Positions 27,204 to 35,995 are shown, counted from the first letter of the stretch. The stretch is DNA of 64,000 bases from Haliea sp040222615 (GCF_040222615.1 NZ_JAVKCQ010000020.1:1-64000); one strand, 5' to 3'. Notes: generated by a model from the sequence alone, not told the origin. Numbers and translations are program-made.

Positions 27204-27962
27204 TTATCCGGCGACGGTATAGCCGCCGTCGATGGGCAGGGTCTGGCCTGTAATCCAGCCCGCCTGGGCGCTGCTGAGAAACAGTACCGCTCCCGCCACA
27301 TCTTCGGGCGTGCCGTGCCGGCCCAGCGGTGTTCGCGCCATGGTGGGCGCTGACCACTCGGGGTTGGCGATGGTCGCCGCGGTCATCCGGCTCTCGCACA
27401 GGCCCACGGCCACGCAGTTGGCGCGAATGCCCAGAGGGCCCCATTCCACCGCCATTGCCCGGGTGACCCCCAGCAGACCGGTCTTGCCGGCCCCGTAGCC
27501 AGGGATGATGCCCATGCCGAAGTAGGAGCTCATCGAGGCGATGCCGATGACCGAGGCGCCTCCGGCCAGTTCGCTCGCCCGCAGCGCATCGCGGCAGCCC
27601 CGGGCGAGGCGGAATCCGGAAACCAGGTGGATGTTGACGGCGCGGCCGAAATTATCCGGGTCCCATTCATCGAGTCCGAGGCTGGGCAGGGCAATACCGG
27701 CGTTGTTCACCAGCACATCCAGCTGCGTCTGTGCCTGCGCTACCGCGTCCACCTGCGCCGGGTCTTCCACATCCAGCTGCAGGTAGCGGTAATCCGAGAG
27801 GTCCGTATCGTAGTCCCGGGCACTGGCCCGGGTGCCGGTGATGGTGACTTCGGCGCCCGCAGCCAGGTAGGCCGCCGCTATTCCCGCGCCGATACCGCTG
27901 GTGCCGCCGGTGACGAGAATCCTGGCACCGCTGAAGTCGAAGTGTGTTGCATTGCTGGCCAT
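27204..27962 (-). CDS. SDR-family oxidoreductase
   Basis: A 252-residue SDR with the cofactor motif TGGTSGIG at residues 18-25, NNAGIALP, and the catalytic Tyr-x3-Lys in PGYGAGKTG. The ending ITGQTLPIDGGYTV is typical. The ATG at 27962 starts just before ATHFDFSGARILVTGG; an upstream in-frame ATG at 28016 would add 18 unrelated residues. It lies 39 bases upstream of mnmC on the same strand. The substrate is unknown. Confidence 0.88.
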   Translation of the reverse strand: MASNATHFDFSGARILVTGGTSGIGAGIAAAYLAAGAEVTITGTRASARDYDTDLSDYRYLQLDVEDPAQVDAVAQAQTQLDVLVNNAGIALPSLGLDEWDPDNFGRAVNIHLVSGFRLARGCRDALRASELAGGASVIGIASMSSYFGMGIIPGYGAGKTGLLGVTRAMAVEWGPLGIRANCVAVGLCESRMTAATIANPEWSAPTMARTPLGRHGTPEDVAGAVLFLSSAQAGWITGQTLPIDGGYTVAG

Positions 27963-28153
27963 GGTTTCGCTCTTGTCGGATTGGGGGCGCTGCGGGTGCT
28001 TGCCACAGCGCGGCAAAGCCTAGCAGATACCCCCGCCGGGAGCCATTGGGAGACCATGCGTGGGAGACCGCACGGGGGGGCCGGCCAGGGGAAGCGCTGG
28101 TTTTTGCCGCGGGCAGGCAGTAGACTTGCGCCCCTTGATTGTGAGGGCTTTTC

Positions 28154-28660
28154 ATGGCGCAGAACCAGAGTCAGACCATCCCCCGGGACAAGTTCCTGAC
28201 CATAGCGGTCAACCTGTTGTACAAGGCTTTTCTCGAGAATCGGCGCACGGAATCCAAGAACGTCTTTCGCGACATGGCGGCCGGCAAGTCTGTGCACCTG
28301 ACCAATGTCCAGATGGAGGATCGTTCCCAGGTCCGCTTCGACGTTGCCCTGGACCACACCGAGTTTCGCGGCAAGCTGAACTTTGGCGCGTTCCGCGCCA
28401 GCCTGGCCATGCTGGTCGCCCAGCTCAGCGACGCCCTGCGTGCTAGCAAGGACATCAGGGTGTTCACGGACCAGAACAACCCGGACAACGTGATTTTCGG
28501 GCTGACCGCGGCGACCGAAGAGGACGGCGAAGTCAACGTCATGGTGCTGGGGGTGGATTCCAGCGAGACCCGCGGTTCCATCGAACTGCGCCTGCAGTAC
28601 CTGGACCCGGAGCAGTTCGCGCCGGAGGCCGGGGTCGCGCCCGCATCGCCGTCGACCTGA
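28154..28660 (+). CDS. Conserved-looking protein of unknown function
   Basis: A 168-residue soluble protein I do not recognise. It has no signal peptide or membrane segment. Residues about 10-110 look like a compact alpha/beta domain (FLTIAVNLLYKAFLENRRTES, FRASLAMLVAQLSDALRA, VRFDVALDHTEF); the last 25 residues are Pro/Ala-rich and probably disordered. The start ATG at 28154 is well placed and codon use resembles its neighbours, so it is a real gene. Neighbours (a divergent SDR and a convergent MaoC gene) give no functional hint. Confidence 0.7.
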   Translation: MAQNQSQTIPRDKFLTIAVNLLYKAFLENRRTESKNVFRDMAAGKSVHLTNVQMEDRSQVRFDVALDHTEFRGKLNFGAFRASLAMLVAQLSDALRASKDIRVFTDQNNPDNVIFGLTAATEEDGEVNVMVLGVDSSETRGSIELRLQYLDPEQFAPEAGVAPASPST

Positions 28661-28679
28661 CGCCGGTCGCGGCCCGGGA

Positions 28680-29147
28680 TCAGCCGGGCTGTGCCGTTGC
28701 CGCGATTGTTACCGTTTCCCGCTCGGCTGGCGCAATCACTTCCGCGCTGCCGGTGACGACTTTCTTCCCGTGCTGGTTCAACACCAGGCAGTCCAGGGTA
28801 ACCTGGCGCCGCCGCGGCTGCTTGTCGGTCACGGTCAGCTGCACCGTCAGAGTGTCGCCGATCTTTACCGGCAGCCGGAACGCCAGCGACTGGCCCAGGT
28901 AGATGGTTCCCGGCCCCGGTAGCTGCATGGCCAGCGCCGCGGAAATCAGTCCGCCGCTGAACATGCCGTGGGCGATGCACTCGCCGAAGGCGGTGCCTGC
29001 GGCGTAGGCCGGGTCCAGGTGCAGGGGGTTGTGGTCCCCTGAAGCCGCGGCAAACAGGCGGATATCTTCCATGGTGACGGTGCGGGTGCTCTCTGCCCGC
29101 TGGCCAATCGTCAGTTCGTCGAAGGTATGGTTGCGCACTTCGGGCAT
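28680..29147 (-). CDS. MaoC-family (R)-specific enoyl-CoA hydratase
   Basis: A 155-residue hot-dog-fold protein. The hydratase-2 motif is intact: SGDHNPLHLDPAYA with catalytic Asp38 and His43, followed by GTAFGECIAHGMFSGGLIS. Family members hydrate trans-2-enoyl-CoA to (R)-3-hydroxyacyl-CoA, feeding PHA synthesis or beta-oxidation. The ATG at 29147 gives MPEVRNHTFDELTIGQ, typical of the family. It is divergent from hrpA. Confidence 0.88.
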   Translation of the reverse strand: MPEVRNHTFDELTIGQRAESTRTVTMEDIRLFAAASGDHNPLHLDPAYAAGTAFGECIAHGMFSGGLISAALAMQLPGPGTIYLGQSLAFRLPVKIGDTLTVQLTVTDKQPRRRQVTLDCLVLNQHGKKVVTGSAEVIAPAERETVTIAATAQPG

Positions 29148-29239
29148 GCCGGATTCCTGCGGGGATTGTTGAAAGCGCGATGATACCTTAGTGTAGCGGA
29201 CCCCAAACACCCCGAAACCCAGCCCGCAGGAGCAGAGCG

Positions 29240-32200
29240 ATGCCGGAAGCGGTGGTTCGCGCCATTCCGCCGATGACCTACCCCCCCGAGTTGCCGGTGG
29301 TGCAGCGCCGGGACGACATCGCGCGGGCCATCAGCGAGCACCAGGTGGTGATCATTGCCGGGGAGACCGGCTCCGGCAAGACCACCCAGATTCCCAAGAT
29401 ATGCCTGGAACTGGGGCGCGGCCGCGAGGCCCGTATCGGCCACACCCAGCCCCGCCGGCTGGCGGCGCGGACCGTGGCTCAGCGCATTTCCGATGAACTG
29501 CAGGCGCCCCTGGGCGAGGTGGTGGGCTACCAGGTGCGCTTTACCGATCAGGTATCTGACGCCTCGGCGGTGAAGCTGATGACCGACGGCATCCTGCTGG
29601 CGGAGATTCGCAACGACCGGCTCCTGCGCCAGTATGACACCCTGATAATCGACGAGGCCCACGAGCGCAGCCTCAACATCGACTTCCTGCTCGGCTACCT
29701 GCGCCAGCTGTTGCCGAAACGGCCAGACCTGAAATTGATCATCACATCCGCCACCATCGACGTTGACAGCTTCTCGCGACACTTTGGCGACGCCCCCATT
29801 ATCGAGGTCTCCGGGCGCAGCTATCCGGTGGAGACGGTGTACCTGGATCCCGCCGAGGACCGGGACCTTGGCCTGCAGGAGCAGATCGTGGGCCTGGTGG
29901 ACGATATCGAGGCGGGCCGTTTCGGGGAGCGCGGCGATGTGCTGGTGTTCCTGCCCGGAGAGCGTGATATCCGCGAGCTGGCCCGGCAGCTGCGTGGCCA
30001 GGAGCGGCTGGAGGTGCTGCCGCTCTACGCCCGCCTTACCCAGGCCGAACAGAGCCGTGTTTTCGACCTCTCGCGGCGGCGGGGCCTGCGGGTGGTGCTG
30101 GCGACCAACGTGGCGGAAACCTCCGTTACCGTGCCCGGCATCCGCTACGTGATCGACCCGGGCGAAGCCCGCATCAGCCGCTACAGTTTCCGCACCAAGG
30201 TGCAGCGATTACCCATCGAGCCCATCTCCCAGGCCAGCGCCAACCAGCGCCAGGGCCGCTGCGGCCGTATCGCGCCCGGCGTCTGTATTCGCCTGTATAC
30301 AGAAACCGATTTCCTTTCGCGGCCGGAGTTTACGGACCCGGAAATTCTCCGCACCAGCCTCGCGGCGGTGATTCTGCAGATGCTGAACCTGGGGTTGGGG
30401 GAACTGCAGCGCTTTCCCTTCATCAATCCCCCGGACCCGCGCATGGTACGCGACGGCTACAAGCTCCTGCAGGAGTTGGGGGCGGTGACGGGACGCGGCA
30501 AGCTGACTGCCATCGGCAGGCGCATGGCCAGGTTGCCGGTGGACCCGCGCCTGGCACGCATGGTCCTGGCCGCACAGCAGCTGTCCTGCCTTGATGAGGT
30601 GCTGGTGATCGCGGCGGCGCTGGCCATCCAGGACCCGCGGGAACGGCCGGCGGACAAGCAGGCGCAGGCTGACCAGATGCACGCGCGCTTTCGCCACCCG
30701 CGCTCGGACTTCATGGCCTGGCTGGCGCTCTGGCGTTACTACGAGGAGCAGCGCCAGGCACTGAGCCAGAGCCAGTTGCGCAAGCTCTGCCAACGCGAAT
30801 TCCTCTCTTTTCTCCGGTTGCGCGAGTGGCGCGACATGCACGCCCAGCTGCGAATCGGCTGCCGTCAGCTCGGCCTGCACCCGGGTGCCGGGCTGCCCGC
30901 AGTGGAAGAGGAGAGCTACGATGCGGTGCACCGGGCGCTGCTGGCGGGCTTGCTGTCGAACATTGCCCAGCACCAGGAAGACCGGGATTACCTGGGCAGC
31001 CGCAACCGCAAACTGCAGATATTTCCCGGCTCCGCCCTGGGACGGCAGCGGCCAAAGTGGCTGGTGGCGGCAGAGATCGTGGAAACCTCGAGAGTCTTCG
31101 CTCGCACGGTCGCGACCATTGATCCCGCCTGGGTCCTGGACAGCAATCCGGAACTGCTCAAGTTCCACTACTACGAGCCGCGCTGGGAGGCACGCCAGGG
31201 GCGGGCGATGGCCTGGGAGCGGGTCACACTGTACGGACTCACCGTGGCTGACAAACGCCCGGTGCATTACGGCCCGATCAATCCCGCGGAATCCAGGGAA
31301 TTGCTCATTCGCGAGGGCCTGATTGCCGGGCGCTTTCCGCGCCACCCAGGATTCCTGAAGCACAATCTCAAGCTGCTGCGCGAGCTTGAGGACCTCGAGG
31401 CCCGTGCCCGACGCCGGGATCTGTTGGCGGACGAGCAGGTCCTCTTCACGTTCTATGCCGAACGGCTGCCAGAGGATGCCACCACGGCCGAGCACCTGCG
31501 CGCCTGGTTGGCGGCCACGCCGGGCGCGGATGCCAGCCTGCGGGTTCCCCGCGACTTGCTGCTGGCGCGGGATCCGGGTTCCGGCCTCGGCCAGCAGTTC
31601 CCTGACCGCCTCGGCTGGGGCGATATGGAGTTCCGCCTCAGCTACCAGTTCGAGCCGGGGCAGGCGGCGGACGGAGTCTCGGTGACGGTGCCGGTCGGGC
31701 TGCTGAACCGGGTGCCTCGCTTCCGGTTCGACTGGCTGGTGCCGGGCTTGCTGCGGGACAAGTGCATTGCCCTGGTCAAAGGCTTGCCCAAGGACAAGCG
31801 CAAACAACTGGTGCCGGTGCCCGATACCGTGGATCGCGCGCTGGCGCTGCTGGAGCCGGGGGACGAGGATCTCTGTGTGGCGCTGGCCCGGGTGCTGTCC
31901 CGGTTGGGCGGTAGCACCGTGCAGCCCGGCGACCTGCAGGCGGACAGGCTCGACGCGTTCTACCGCATGAATATCCGGGTCGTCGATGCGGATGGCAAGC
32001 TGCTGAACCAGGGACGGGACCTGGCGGCGCTGGTGGCCGAGTTTCGCAGCGACACGCGCCAGACCATCAGCGCTGCGGCGAGCAGCAGCCCCGCCCGCGA
32101 GGGCCTGACCAGCTGGGATATCGATGCACTGCCCGAGAGCTGGCGTTTCCGCCAGGCCGGCACCGAGATCATGGCCTGGCCGGCCCTGGTGGACAAGGGC

Positions 32201-32995
32201 GAATCGGTGGCGGTGGAACTGTGCGACTACCCGGGACAGGCGCTGCTGCAGCACAGGCTCGGTGTGCTGCGACTGCTGCGGCTGCAGCAAAAGCAGCAGG
32301 TCAAGTTCCTGCGCAAGCAACTGTTGCTGGGCAACGAAACCAGCCTGCTGCTGGCCGCGGCCGGGCAGGAGCGGGTGCCGCTGGTGGATGACATTATCGA
32401 CGCAGCCTGGGTCCAGGTCGGTGGTCTCAATGACGCCCTGCCGCGCGACGCAGCCGGATTCCAGGTCGTACTGGCCCGCAGTGGCGAGGTGGTGGCGCGG
32501 GCGACGGCGCTGGAATCCAACCTGCTCGACGCCCTGAAGCCGCTGGCGGAGCTACAGCCTCACCTGGCCCGCTTAACCGGTCCGGCCTGGGCCCCGGCAC
32601 TGGCGGATATCCGCCAGCAGCTCGCGGACCTGTGGCTGCCCGGGTTCCAGCGCGATACCCCGGCGGACTGGCTGGCCCAGTACCCGCGCTATATGAAGGC
32701 GCTGCAGCAGCGCCTGGAGCGCCTCACCGGCCAGCTGCCCCGTGACACCACCCAACGCGAGATGTTGCAACGCCTCGCCGAACCGTTGCGCGAGGTCCGC
32801 ACCCGATGGCCGGGGGTGCTGGCCCTGTGCGCGCCGGCACTGCATTATCGCTGGATGCTTGAAGAGTTCCGGGTGTCACTGTTTGCCCAGCAGCTGGGCA
32901 CTCGGGTGCCCGTCTCCGACAAGCGCTTGCAGGAGCAGTGGGGGCTGGTAAGTGAGTGGCTCGATGCCCATCCGGATGGTGGTCTCGCACCCTGA
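29240..32995 (+). CDS. hrpA: ATP-dependent RNA helicase HrpA
   Basis: A 1251-residue DEAH-box RNA helicase. Walker A GETGSGKT is at residues 41-48, DEAH at 138-141 (IIDEAHERS), SAT in LIITSATID, and motif VI in QRQGRCGRI. After the helicase core come the HA2 and OB domains and the long DUF3418-type C-terminal region that distinguishes HrpA from HrpB. Length is close to the E. coli protein. The ATG at 29240 follows GCAGGAGCAGAGCG, a strong ribosome binding site. Confidence 0.95.
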   Translation: MPEAVVRAIPPMTYPPELPVVQRRDDIARAISEHQVVIIAGETGSGKTTQIPKICLELGRGREARIGHTQPRRLAARTVAQRISDELQAPLGEVVGYQVRFTDQVSDASAVKLMTDGILLAEIRNDRLLRQYDTLIIDEAHERSLNIDFLLGYLRQLLPKRPDLKLIITSATIDVDSFSRHFGDAPIIEVSGRSYPVETVYLDPAEDRDLGLQEQIVGLVDDIEAGRFGERGDVLVFLPGERDIRELARQLRGQERLEVLPLYARLTQAEQSRVFDLSRRRGLRVVLATNVAETSVTVPGIRYVIDPGEARISRYSFRTKVQRLPIEPISQASANQRQGRCGRIAPGVCIRLYTETDFLSRPEFTDPEILRTSLAAVILQMLNLGLGELQRFPFINPPDPRMVRDGYKLLQELGAVTGRGKLTAIGRRMARLPVDPRLARMVLAAQQLSCLDEVLVIAAALAIQDPRERPADKQAQADQMHARFRHPRSDFMAWLALWRYYEEQRQALSQSQLRKLCQREFLSFLRLREWRDMHAQLRIGCRQLGLHPGAGLPAVEEESYDAVHRALLAGLLSNIAQHQEDRDYLGSRNRKLQIFPGSALGRQRPKWLVAAEIVETSRVFARTVATIDPAWVLDSNPELLKFHYYEPRWEARQGRAMAWERVTLYGLTVADKRPVHYGPINPAESRELLIREGLIAGRFPRHPGFLKHNLKLLRELEDLEARARRRDLLADEQVLFTFYAERLPEDATTAEHLRAWLAATPGADASLRVPRDLLLARDPGSGLGQQFPDRLGWGDMEFRLSYQFEPGQAADGVSVTVPVGLLNRVPRFRFDWLVPGLLRDKCIALVKGLPKDKRKQLVPVPDTVDRALALLEPGDEDLCVALARVLSRLGGSTVQPGDLQADRLDAFYRMNIRVVDADGKLLNQGRDLAALVAEFRSDTRQTISAAASSSPAREGLTSWDIDALPESWRFRQAGTEIMAWPALVDKGESVAVELCDYPGQALLQHRLGVLRLLRLQQKQQVKFLRKQLLLGNETSLLLAAAGQERVPLVDDIIDAAWVQVGGLNDALPRDAAGFQVVLARSGEVVARATALESNLLDALKPLAELQPHLARLTGPAWAPALADIRQQLADLWLPGFQRDTPADWLAQYPRYMKALQQRLERLTGQLPRDTTQREMLQRLAEPLREVRTRWPGVLALCAPALHYRWMLEEFRVSLFAQQLGTRVPVSDKRLQEQWGLVSEWLDAHPDGGLAP

Positions 32996-33031
32996 ATTGT
33001 GAAATAGTACCGAAGCCCCTCCGGGCACGGG

Positions 33032-33059
33032 GAAACTTCCTCGCCAATACTGGGTCACA
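33032..33059 (+). promoter_or_regulatory. Candidate ECF-sigma promoter of the hvf operon
   Basis: GAAACTT (33032-33038), a 16-base spacer and TCACA (33055-33059) resemble the RpoE-type pattern GGAACTT-N16-TCNNA. Extracytoplasmic-function sigma factors control bufferin operons in some bacteria, so this is worth testing. A second weak signal, a Fur-box-like stretch with 14 of 19 matches, overlaps the start codon (33117-33135). Both rest on short motifs only. Confidence 0.3.
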
Positions 33060-33132
33060 GCACTGACTGTTGGCGGTTGGCGTCGGCAATGAGTGTGTTC
33101 CAGAACTTACATTTAACAAAAGGATAATCATC

Positions 33133-33474
33133 ATGGCAGAGTCAAAGAAGCCCCTCGCAATTGCCCTGGGCGCAGCATTCCTGGCCAGCTCCGTTGTACC
33201 CATGGCATCCGCGGAAGCCAACCCCTTTGCGGCGGAACAGCTGAATACCGGTTACAACCTCGCCAGCTACAACTCCCACGGTGAAGGCGACCACGAAGGC
33301 AAGTGTGGTGAGGGCAAATGTGGTGAGAAGGACGGCGAAGGCAAGTGCGGTGAAGGCAAGTGTGGTGAGAAGGACGGCGAAGGCAAGTGTGGTGAAGGCA
33401 AGTGCGGTGAAGGCAAGTGTGGTGAAAAGGATGGCGAAGGCAAGTGCGGTGAAGGGAAGTGCGGCGGTGCCTGA
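33133..33474 (+). CDS. hvfA: HvfA/bufferin-like RiPP copper-binding precursor
   Basis: A 113-residue precursor. Residues 1-28 form a signal peptide (IALGAAFLASSVVPMASA) and residues 29-54 a Cys-free, leader-like segment ending in SHGEGDH. Residues 55-111 are nine EGKCG units interrupted by three EKDG linkers. The only cysteines are those nine, at 58, 63, 72, 77, 86, 91, 96, 105 and 110. In the HvfA family these Cys are converted by the MNIO enzyme into oxazolone/thioamide or thiooxazole groups that bind copper. The stop overlaps the MNIO start as TGATG. The ATG at 33133 follows AAAAGGATAATCATC. Confidence 0.9.
   Translation: MAESKKPLAIALGAAFLASSVVPMASAEANPFAAEQLNTGYNLASYNSHGEGDHEGKCGEGKCGEKDGEGKCGEGKCGEKDGEGKCGEGKCGEGKCGEKDGEGKCGEGKCGGA
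33295..33465 (+). repeat. Coding repeat: nine EGKCG units
   Basis: This stretch encodes residues 55-111 of the HvfA-like precursor. The order is two EGKCG, EKDG, two EGKCG, EKDG, three EGKCG, EKDG, two EGKCG. The DNA copies are nearly identical (GAAGGCAAGTGTGGT with silent third-base changes), so units can be gained or lost by slippage. Confidence 0.9.
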
Positions 33475-34331
33475 TGCCGGTTAGCCACGACGGGCCCGCG
33501 GGAGCGGGCCTGGGATTGCGACGGGCCCTCATGGGCCCGTTGCTGTCGATGGCCCAGGGCGAGGTTGATTTTCTCGAGCTGGCGCCGGAAAACTGGATTG
33601 GGGTCGGCGGCCGCTACGGACGCCAGCTGCGCCAGCTTGCGGAGCGCTTCCCGCTGGTTTTCCACGGCTTGTCGCTGGACATTGGTGGCCCGGACCCGCT
33701 GGACACCGGCCTGCTGGGCGCCGTGCGCGAGCTGATGGACGAGCTGGGTGTCAGCGTTTACAGCGAGCACCTCTCCTGGTGCGCCGCAGAGGGGCACCTG
33801 TACGATCTTCTGCCAATACCCTTTACCGAGGAGGCGGTGCGCCACGTTGCCGGACGCGTGCAACAGGTGCAGGATATCATCGGCGCGCCACTGGCTCTGG
33901 AGAATGCCTCTTATTACGCCCAGGCGCACGCCGACATGAGCGAGGCCGAATTCATCAATGCCGTGGTCAGTGCCTCCGGCTGTGATCTGCTGCTCGATGT
34001 CAACAACATCTACGTCAACAGCATCAATCACAACTACGCGGCGTCGGCTTTCCTGCGCGCCCTGCCGCTGGACCGGGTCCGCTATATCCATGTGGCCGGC
34101 CACTACGACGAGGCGCCAGATTTGAAAGTGGACACCCACGGCGCTGATGTCATCGACCCCGTGTGGGATCTGCTGGCCGAGGCCTACAGCCTGCTGGGGC
34201 CGGTGCCGACCCTGCTCGAGCGTGACTTCAATCTGCCGCCCCTGCCGGACCTGTTGCAGGAAGTGGCGCGAATCCGCGAGTTGCAGGGCGCTTGCAGCGC
34301 GGACAACAGGGTGGTTCTAGCCCATGGCTGA
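33474..34331 (+). CDS. hvfB: MNIO-family (DUF692) RiPP maturase HvfB
   Basis: A 285-residue TIM-barrel multinuclear non-heme iron oxidative enzyme, the DUF692 family of MbnB. Likely metal ligands are visible: His64 (FHGLSLDIG), Glu98 and His99 (YSEHLSW), Glu143 (LENASYY), Asp175 and the Asn pair (LLDVNNIY), His206 and His210 (HVAGH), Asp220 and His222 (DTHG), and Glu249 (LLERDFNLP). It should oxidise the Cys residues of the adjacent precursor. Its ATG lies inside the precursor's stop (TGATG), and its end overlaps the partner gene by 8 bases. Confidence 0.93.
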   Translation: MPVSHDGPAGAGLGLRRALMGPLLSMAQGEVDFLELAPENWIGVGGRYGRQLRQLAERFPLVFHGLSLDIGGPDPLDTGLLGAVRELMDELGVSVYSEHLSWCAAEGHLYDLLPIPFTEEAVRHVAGRVQQVQDIIGAPLALENASYYAQAHADMSEAEFINAVVSASGCDLLLDVNNIYVNSINHNYAASAFLRALPLDRVRYIHVAGHYDEAPDLKVDTHGADVIDPVWDLLAEAYSLLGPVPTLLERDFNLPPLPDLLQEVARIRELQGACSADNRVVLAHG

Positions 34332-35061
34332 GCTGCGCCACAGTCAGCTGGCGCTCGCCGGGCACCTGCGCAACCCGGAATCCGTGCCCCCTCCGCACGG
34401 AATTGAGCCGCGTCGGCTCAAGATCTATCAGGATTTGATCTACAACAATATCGAAGGCTTTATCAGCGGCGGTTTCCCCGTGCTGCGGAGTCTGTATTCT
34501 GCCTCGGCGTGGCACGCCCTGGTACGCCAGTTCATTGACGGCCATCGCTGTCATACGCCGTATTTCCTCGAGATCAGCCAGGAGTTCCTGCGCTTTCTGT
34601 TCGAACATCATCAACCCGGCCCGGAGGACCCCCCGTTTATTGCCGAGCTGGCCCACTATGAGTGGGCGGAGCTGGCCCTGTCGGTAGCGGAGGGGGACCT
34701 CCCGCCCCCGGCGCCGGATCGCGACCCGCTGGCGGCCGTACCGCAGCTGTCGCCGCTGGCCTGGGTGCTGGCCTACCGCTTCCCGGTGCACCGCATCGGG
34801 GCCGACTTCCGTCCCACGGAACCCGGTGATCCGGTCTACCTGGCGGTCTACCGCGACCGCGAGGACGCAGTCCAGTTCATGGTACTCAACGCCGCTACTG
34901 CACGCCTGCTGGAGCTTGCCCGCGACAACGAATCGAGCAGCGGCGCCCAGCTGTTGCAGCAGCTGGCGGTGGAGCTGGGCATGGATCGGGAGCGGGTCCT
35001 GGGCTTCGGTAGTACCCAGCTGGCGGACTTCGCCAGCCGTGCTGTCGTTATCCTGCACTGA
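34324..35061 (+). CDS. hvfC: DUF2063 maturase partner HvfC
   Basis: A 245-residue protein with the N-terminal DUF2063 domain. The pattern YQDLIYNNIEGFISGGFPVL...FIDGHRCHTPYFLEISQEFLRFL is typical. Despite an old DNA-binding label, proteins of this type pair with MNIO enzymes and present the precursor peptide to them. A more variable C-terminal half follows (residues about 110-245). It overlaps hvfB by 8 bases (ATGGCTGA), so all three genes are translationally coupled. The usual DoxX-type membrane gene is not next to it. Confidence 0.88.
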   Translation: MAELRHSQLALAGHLRNPESVPPPHGIEPRRLKIYQDLIYNNIEGFISGGFPVLRSLYSASAWHALVRQFIDGHRCHTPYFLEISQEFLRFLFEHHQPGPEDPPFIAELAHYEWAELALSVAEGDLPPPAPDRDPLAAVPQLSPLAWVLAYRFPVHRIGADFRPTEPGDPVYLAVYRDREDAVQFMVLNAATARLLELARDNESSSGAQLLQQLAVELGMDRERVLGFGSTQLADFASRAVVILH

Positions 35062-35151
35062 TACAAGCCAACTTTTGCCCCTCAGCCCGTGTTGCTCCCC
35101 AGTACACACAAGCGTAATATTCCGCCACTTTTTTCGAACATCGGCAATGCC

Positions 35152-35871
35152 ATGAAACTGCTGCGCCCGACCGTGGGGCTCTTGTGTCTGCTTCTGCTTG
35201 TTCCGGCGATGGCCCAGGAGCCCGTCAATCCAGACCCCTGGGAGGGGTTCAACCGTCCCATCTTCGAGTTCAATGAGCGGCTGGACAAGTATGTTCTGAA
35301 ACCCGTGGCGAAAGGCTACCAGGCGGTGATGCCCGATCCCGCGGAGAGAGGCGTCAGCAATTTTTTCAGCAATCTGCGTGACGCCAATTCGACGCTCAAC
35401 GCCGTCCTCCAGGGGCGCCCCGGTGGCGCGGTGCGCGCTGGCGGCCGCTTCCTGCTCAATTCGACTGTTGGCATGCTGGGGCTGTTTGATGTGGCCACCC
35501 GCATGGGTGTCGAGCCCTACCGCACGGACTTCGGTCACACGCTGGCGATTTGGGGGGTTCCTTCCGGGCCGTATCTGATGGTTCCCATGCTGGGGCCGCG
35601 CACCGTCCGCAGCGGCACCGGTACGGTATTCGACGCCTTTGCCTCGGTGGAGATGACCATCGACGATACCAGCATCCGCAACTCCCTGCGGGGGCTGGAT
35701 GTAATCGACACCCGCGCCAGACTGCTCAAGGCCGAGGATCTGGTGTCCGGCGACCGCTATATTTTCCTGCGCGATGCCTACCTGCAGCAGCGCCGGGCCC
35801 TGGTCAATGACGGCGTGGTGGAGGACAGTTTCTCGGACTTTGGCGACGACGACTGGGGCGAGGAATTTTGA
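35152..35871 (+). CDS. mlaA: MlaA (VacJ)-family outer-membrane phospholipid transport protein
   Basis: A 239-residue protein with the MlaA/VacJ signature DPWEGFNRPIFEFNERLD, then TLNAVLQGRPGGAVRAGGRF, DFGHTLAIWGVPSGPYLMVP and GPRTVRSGTG. MlaA sits in the outer membrane and removes mislocalised phospholipids toward MlaC. It has an export signal (VGLLCLLLLVPAMA), but no Cys follows in a lipobox, unlike the E. coli lipoprotein. The mlaBCDEF genes are not nearby. The ATG at 35152 starts the signal; the 90 bases after hvfC contain no clear terminator, so read-through is possible. Confidence 0.88.
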   Translation: MKLLRPTVGLLCLLLLVPAMAQEPVNPDPWEGFNRPIFEFNERLDKYVLKPVAKGYQAVMPDPAERGVSNFFSNLRDANSTLNAVLQGRPGGAVRAGGRFLLNSTVGMLGLFDVATRMGVEPYRTDFGHTLAIWGVPSGPYLMVPMLGPRTVRSGTGTVFDAFASVEMTIDDTSIRNSLRGLDVIDTRARLLKAEDLVSGDRYIFLRDAYLQQRRALVNDGVVEDSFSDFGDDDWGEEF

Positions 35872-35995
35872 GCTCCGCGCCTCGATGCGCTACCCGCATC
35901 AAAACTGTGAAATCCTGCCATAACACAGCGCCTGCCGGTTGCCCGGCCCGGGGCAAGGGCGTAGTGTCTGCCCGCAAGCTTCCCGCAAGTAACGC

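Noticed and set aside
33295..33465. CRISPR-like or metallothionein interpretation of the repeats
   Set aside because: Repeats are in-frame coding units with no spacers, and the adjacent MNIO and DUF2063 genes point to a RiPP precursor.
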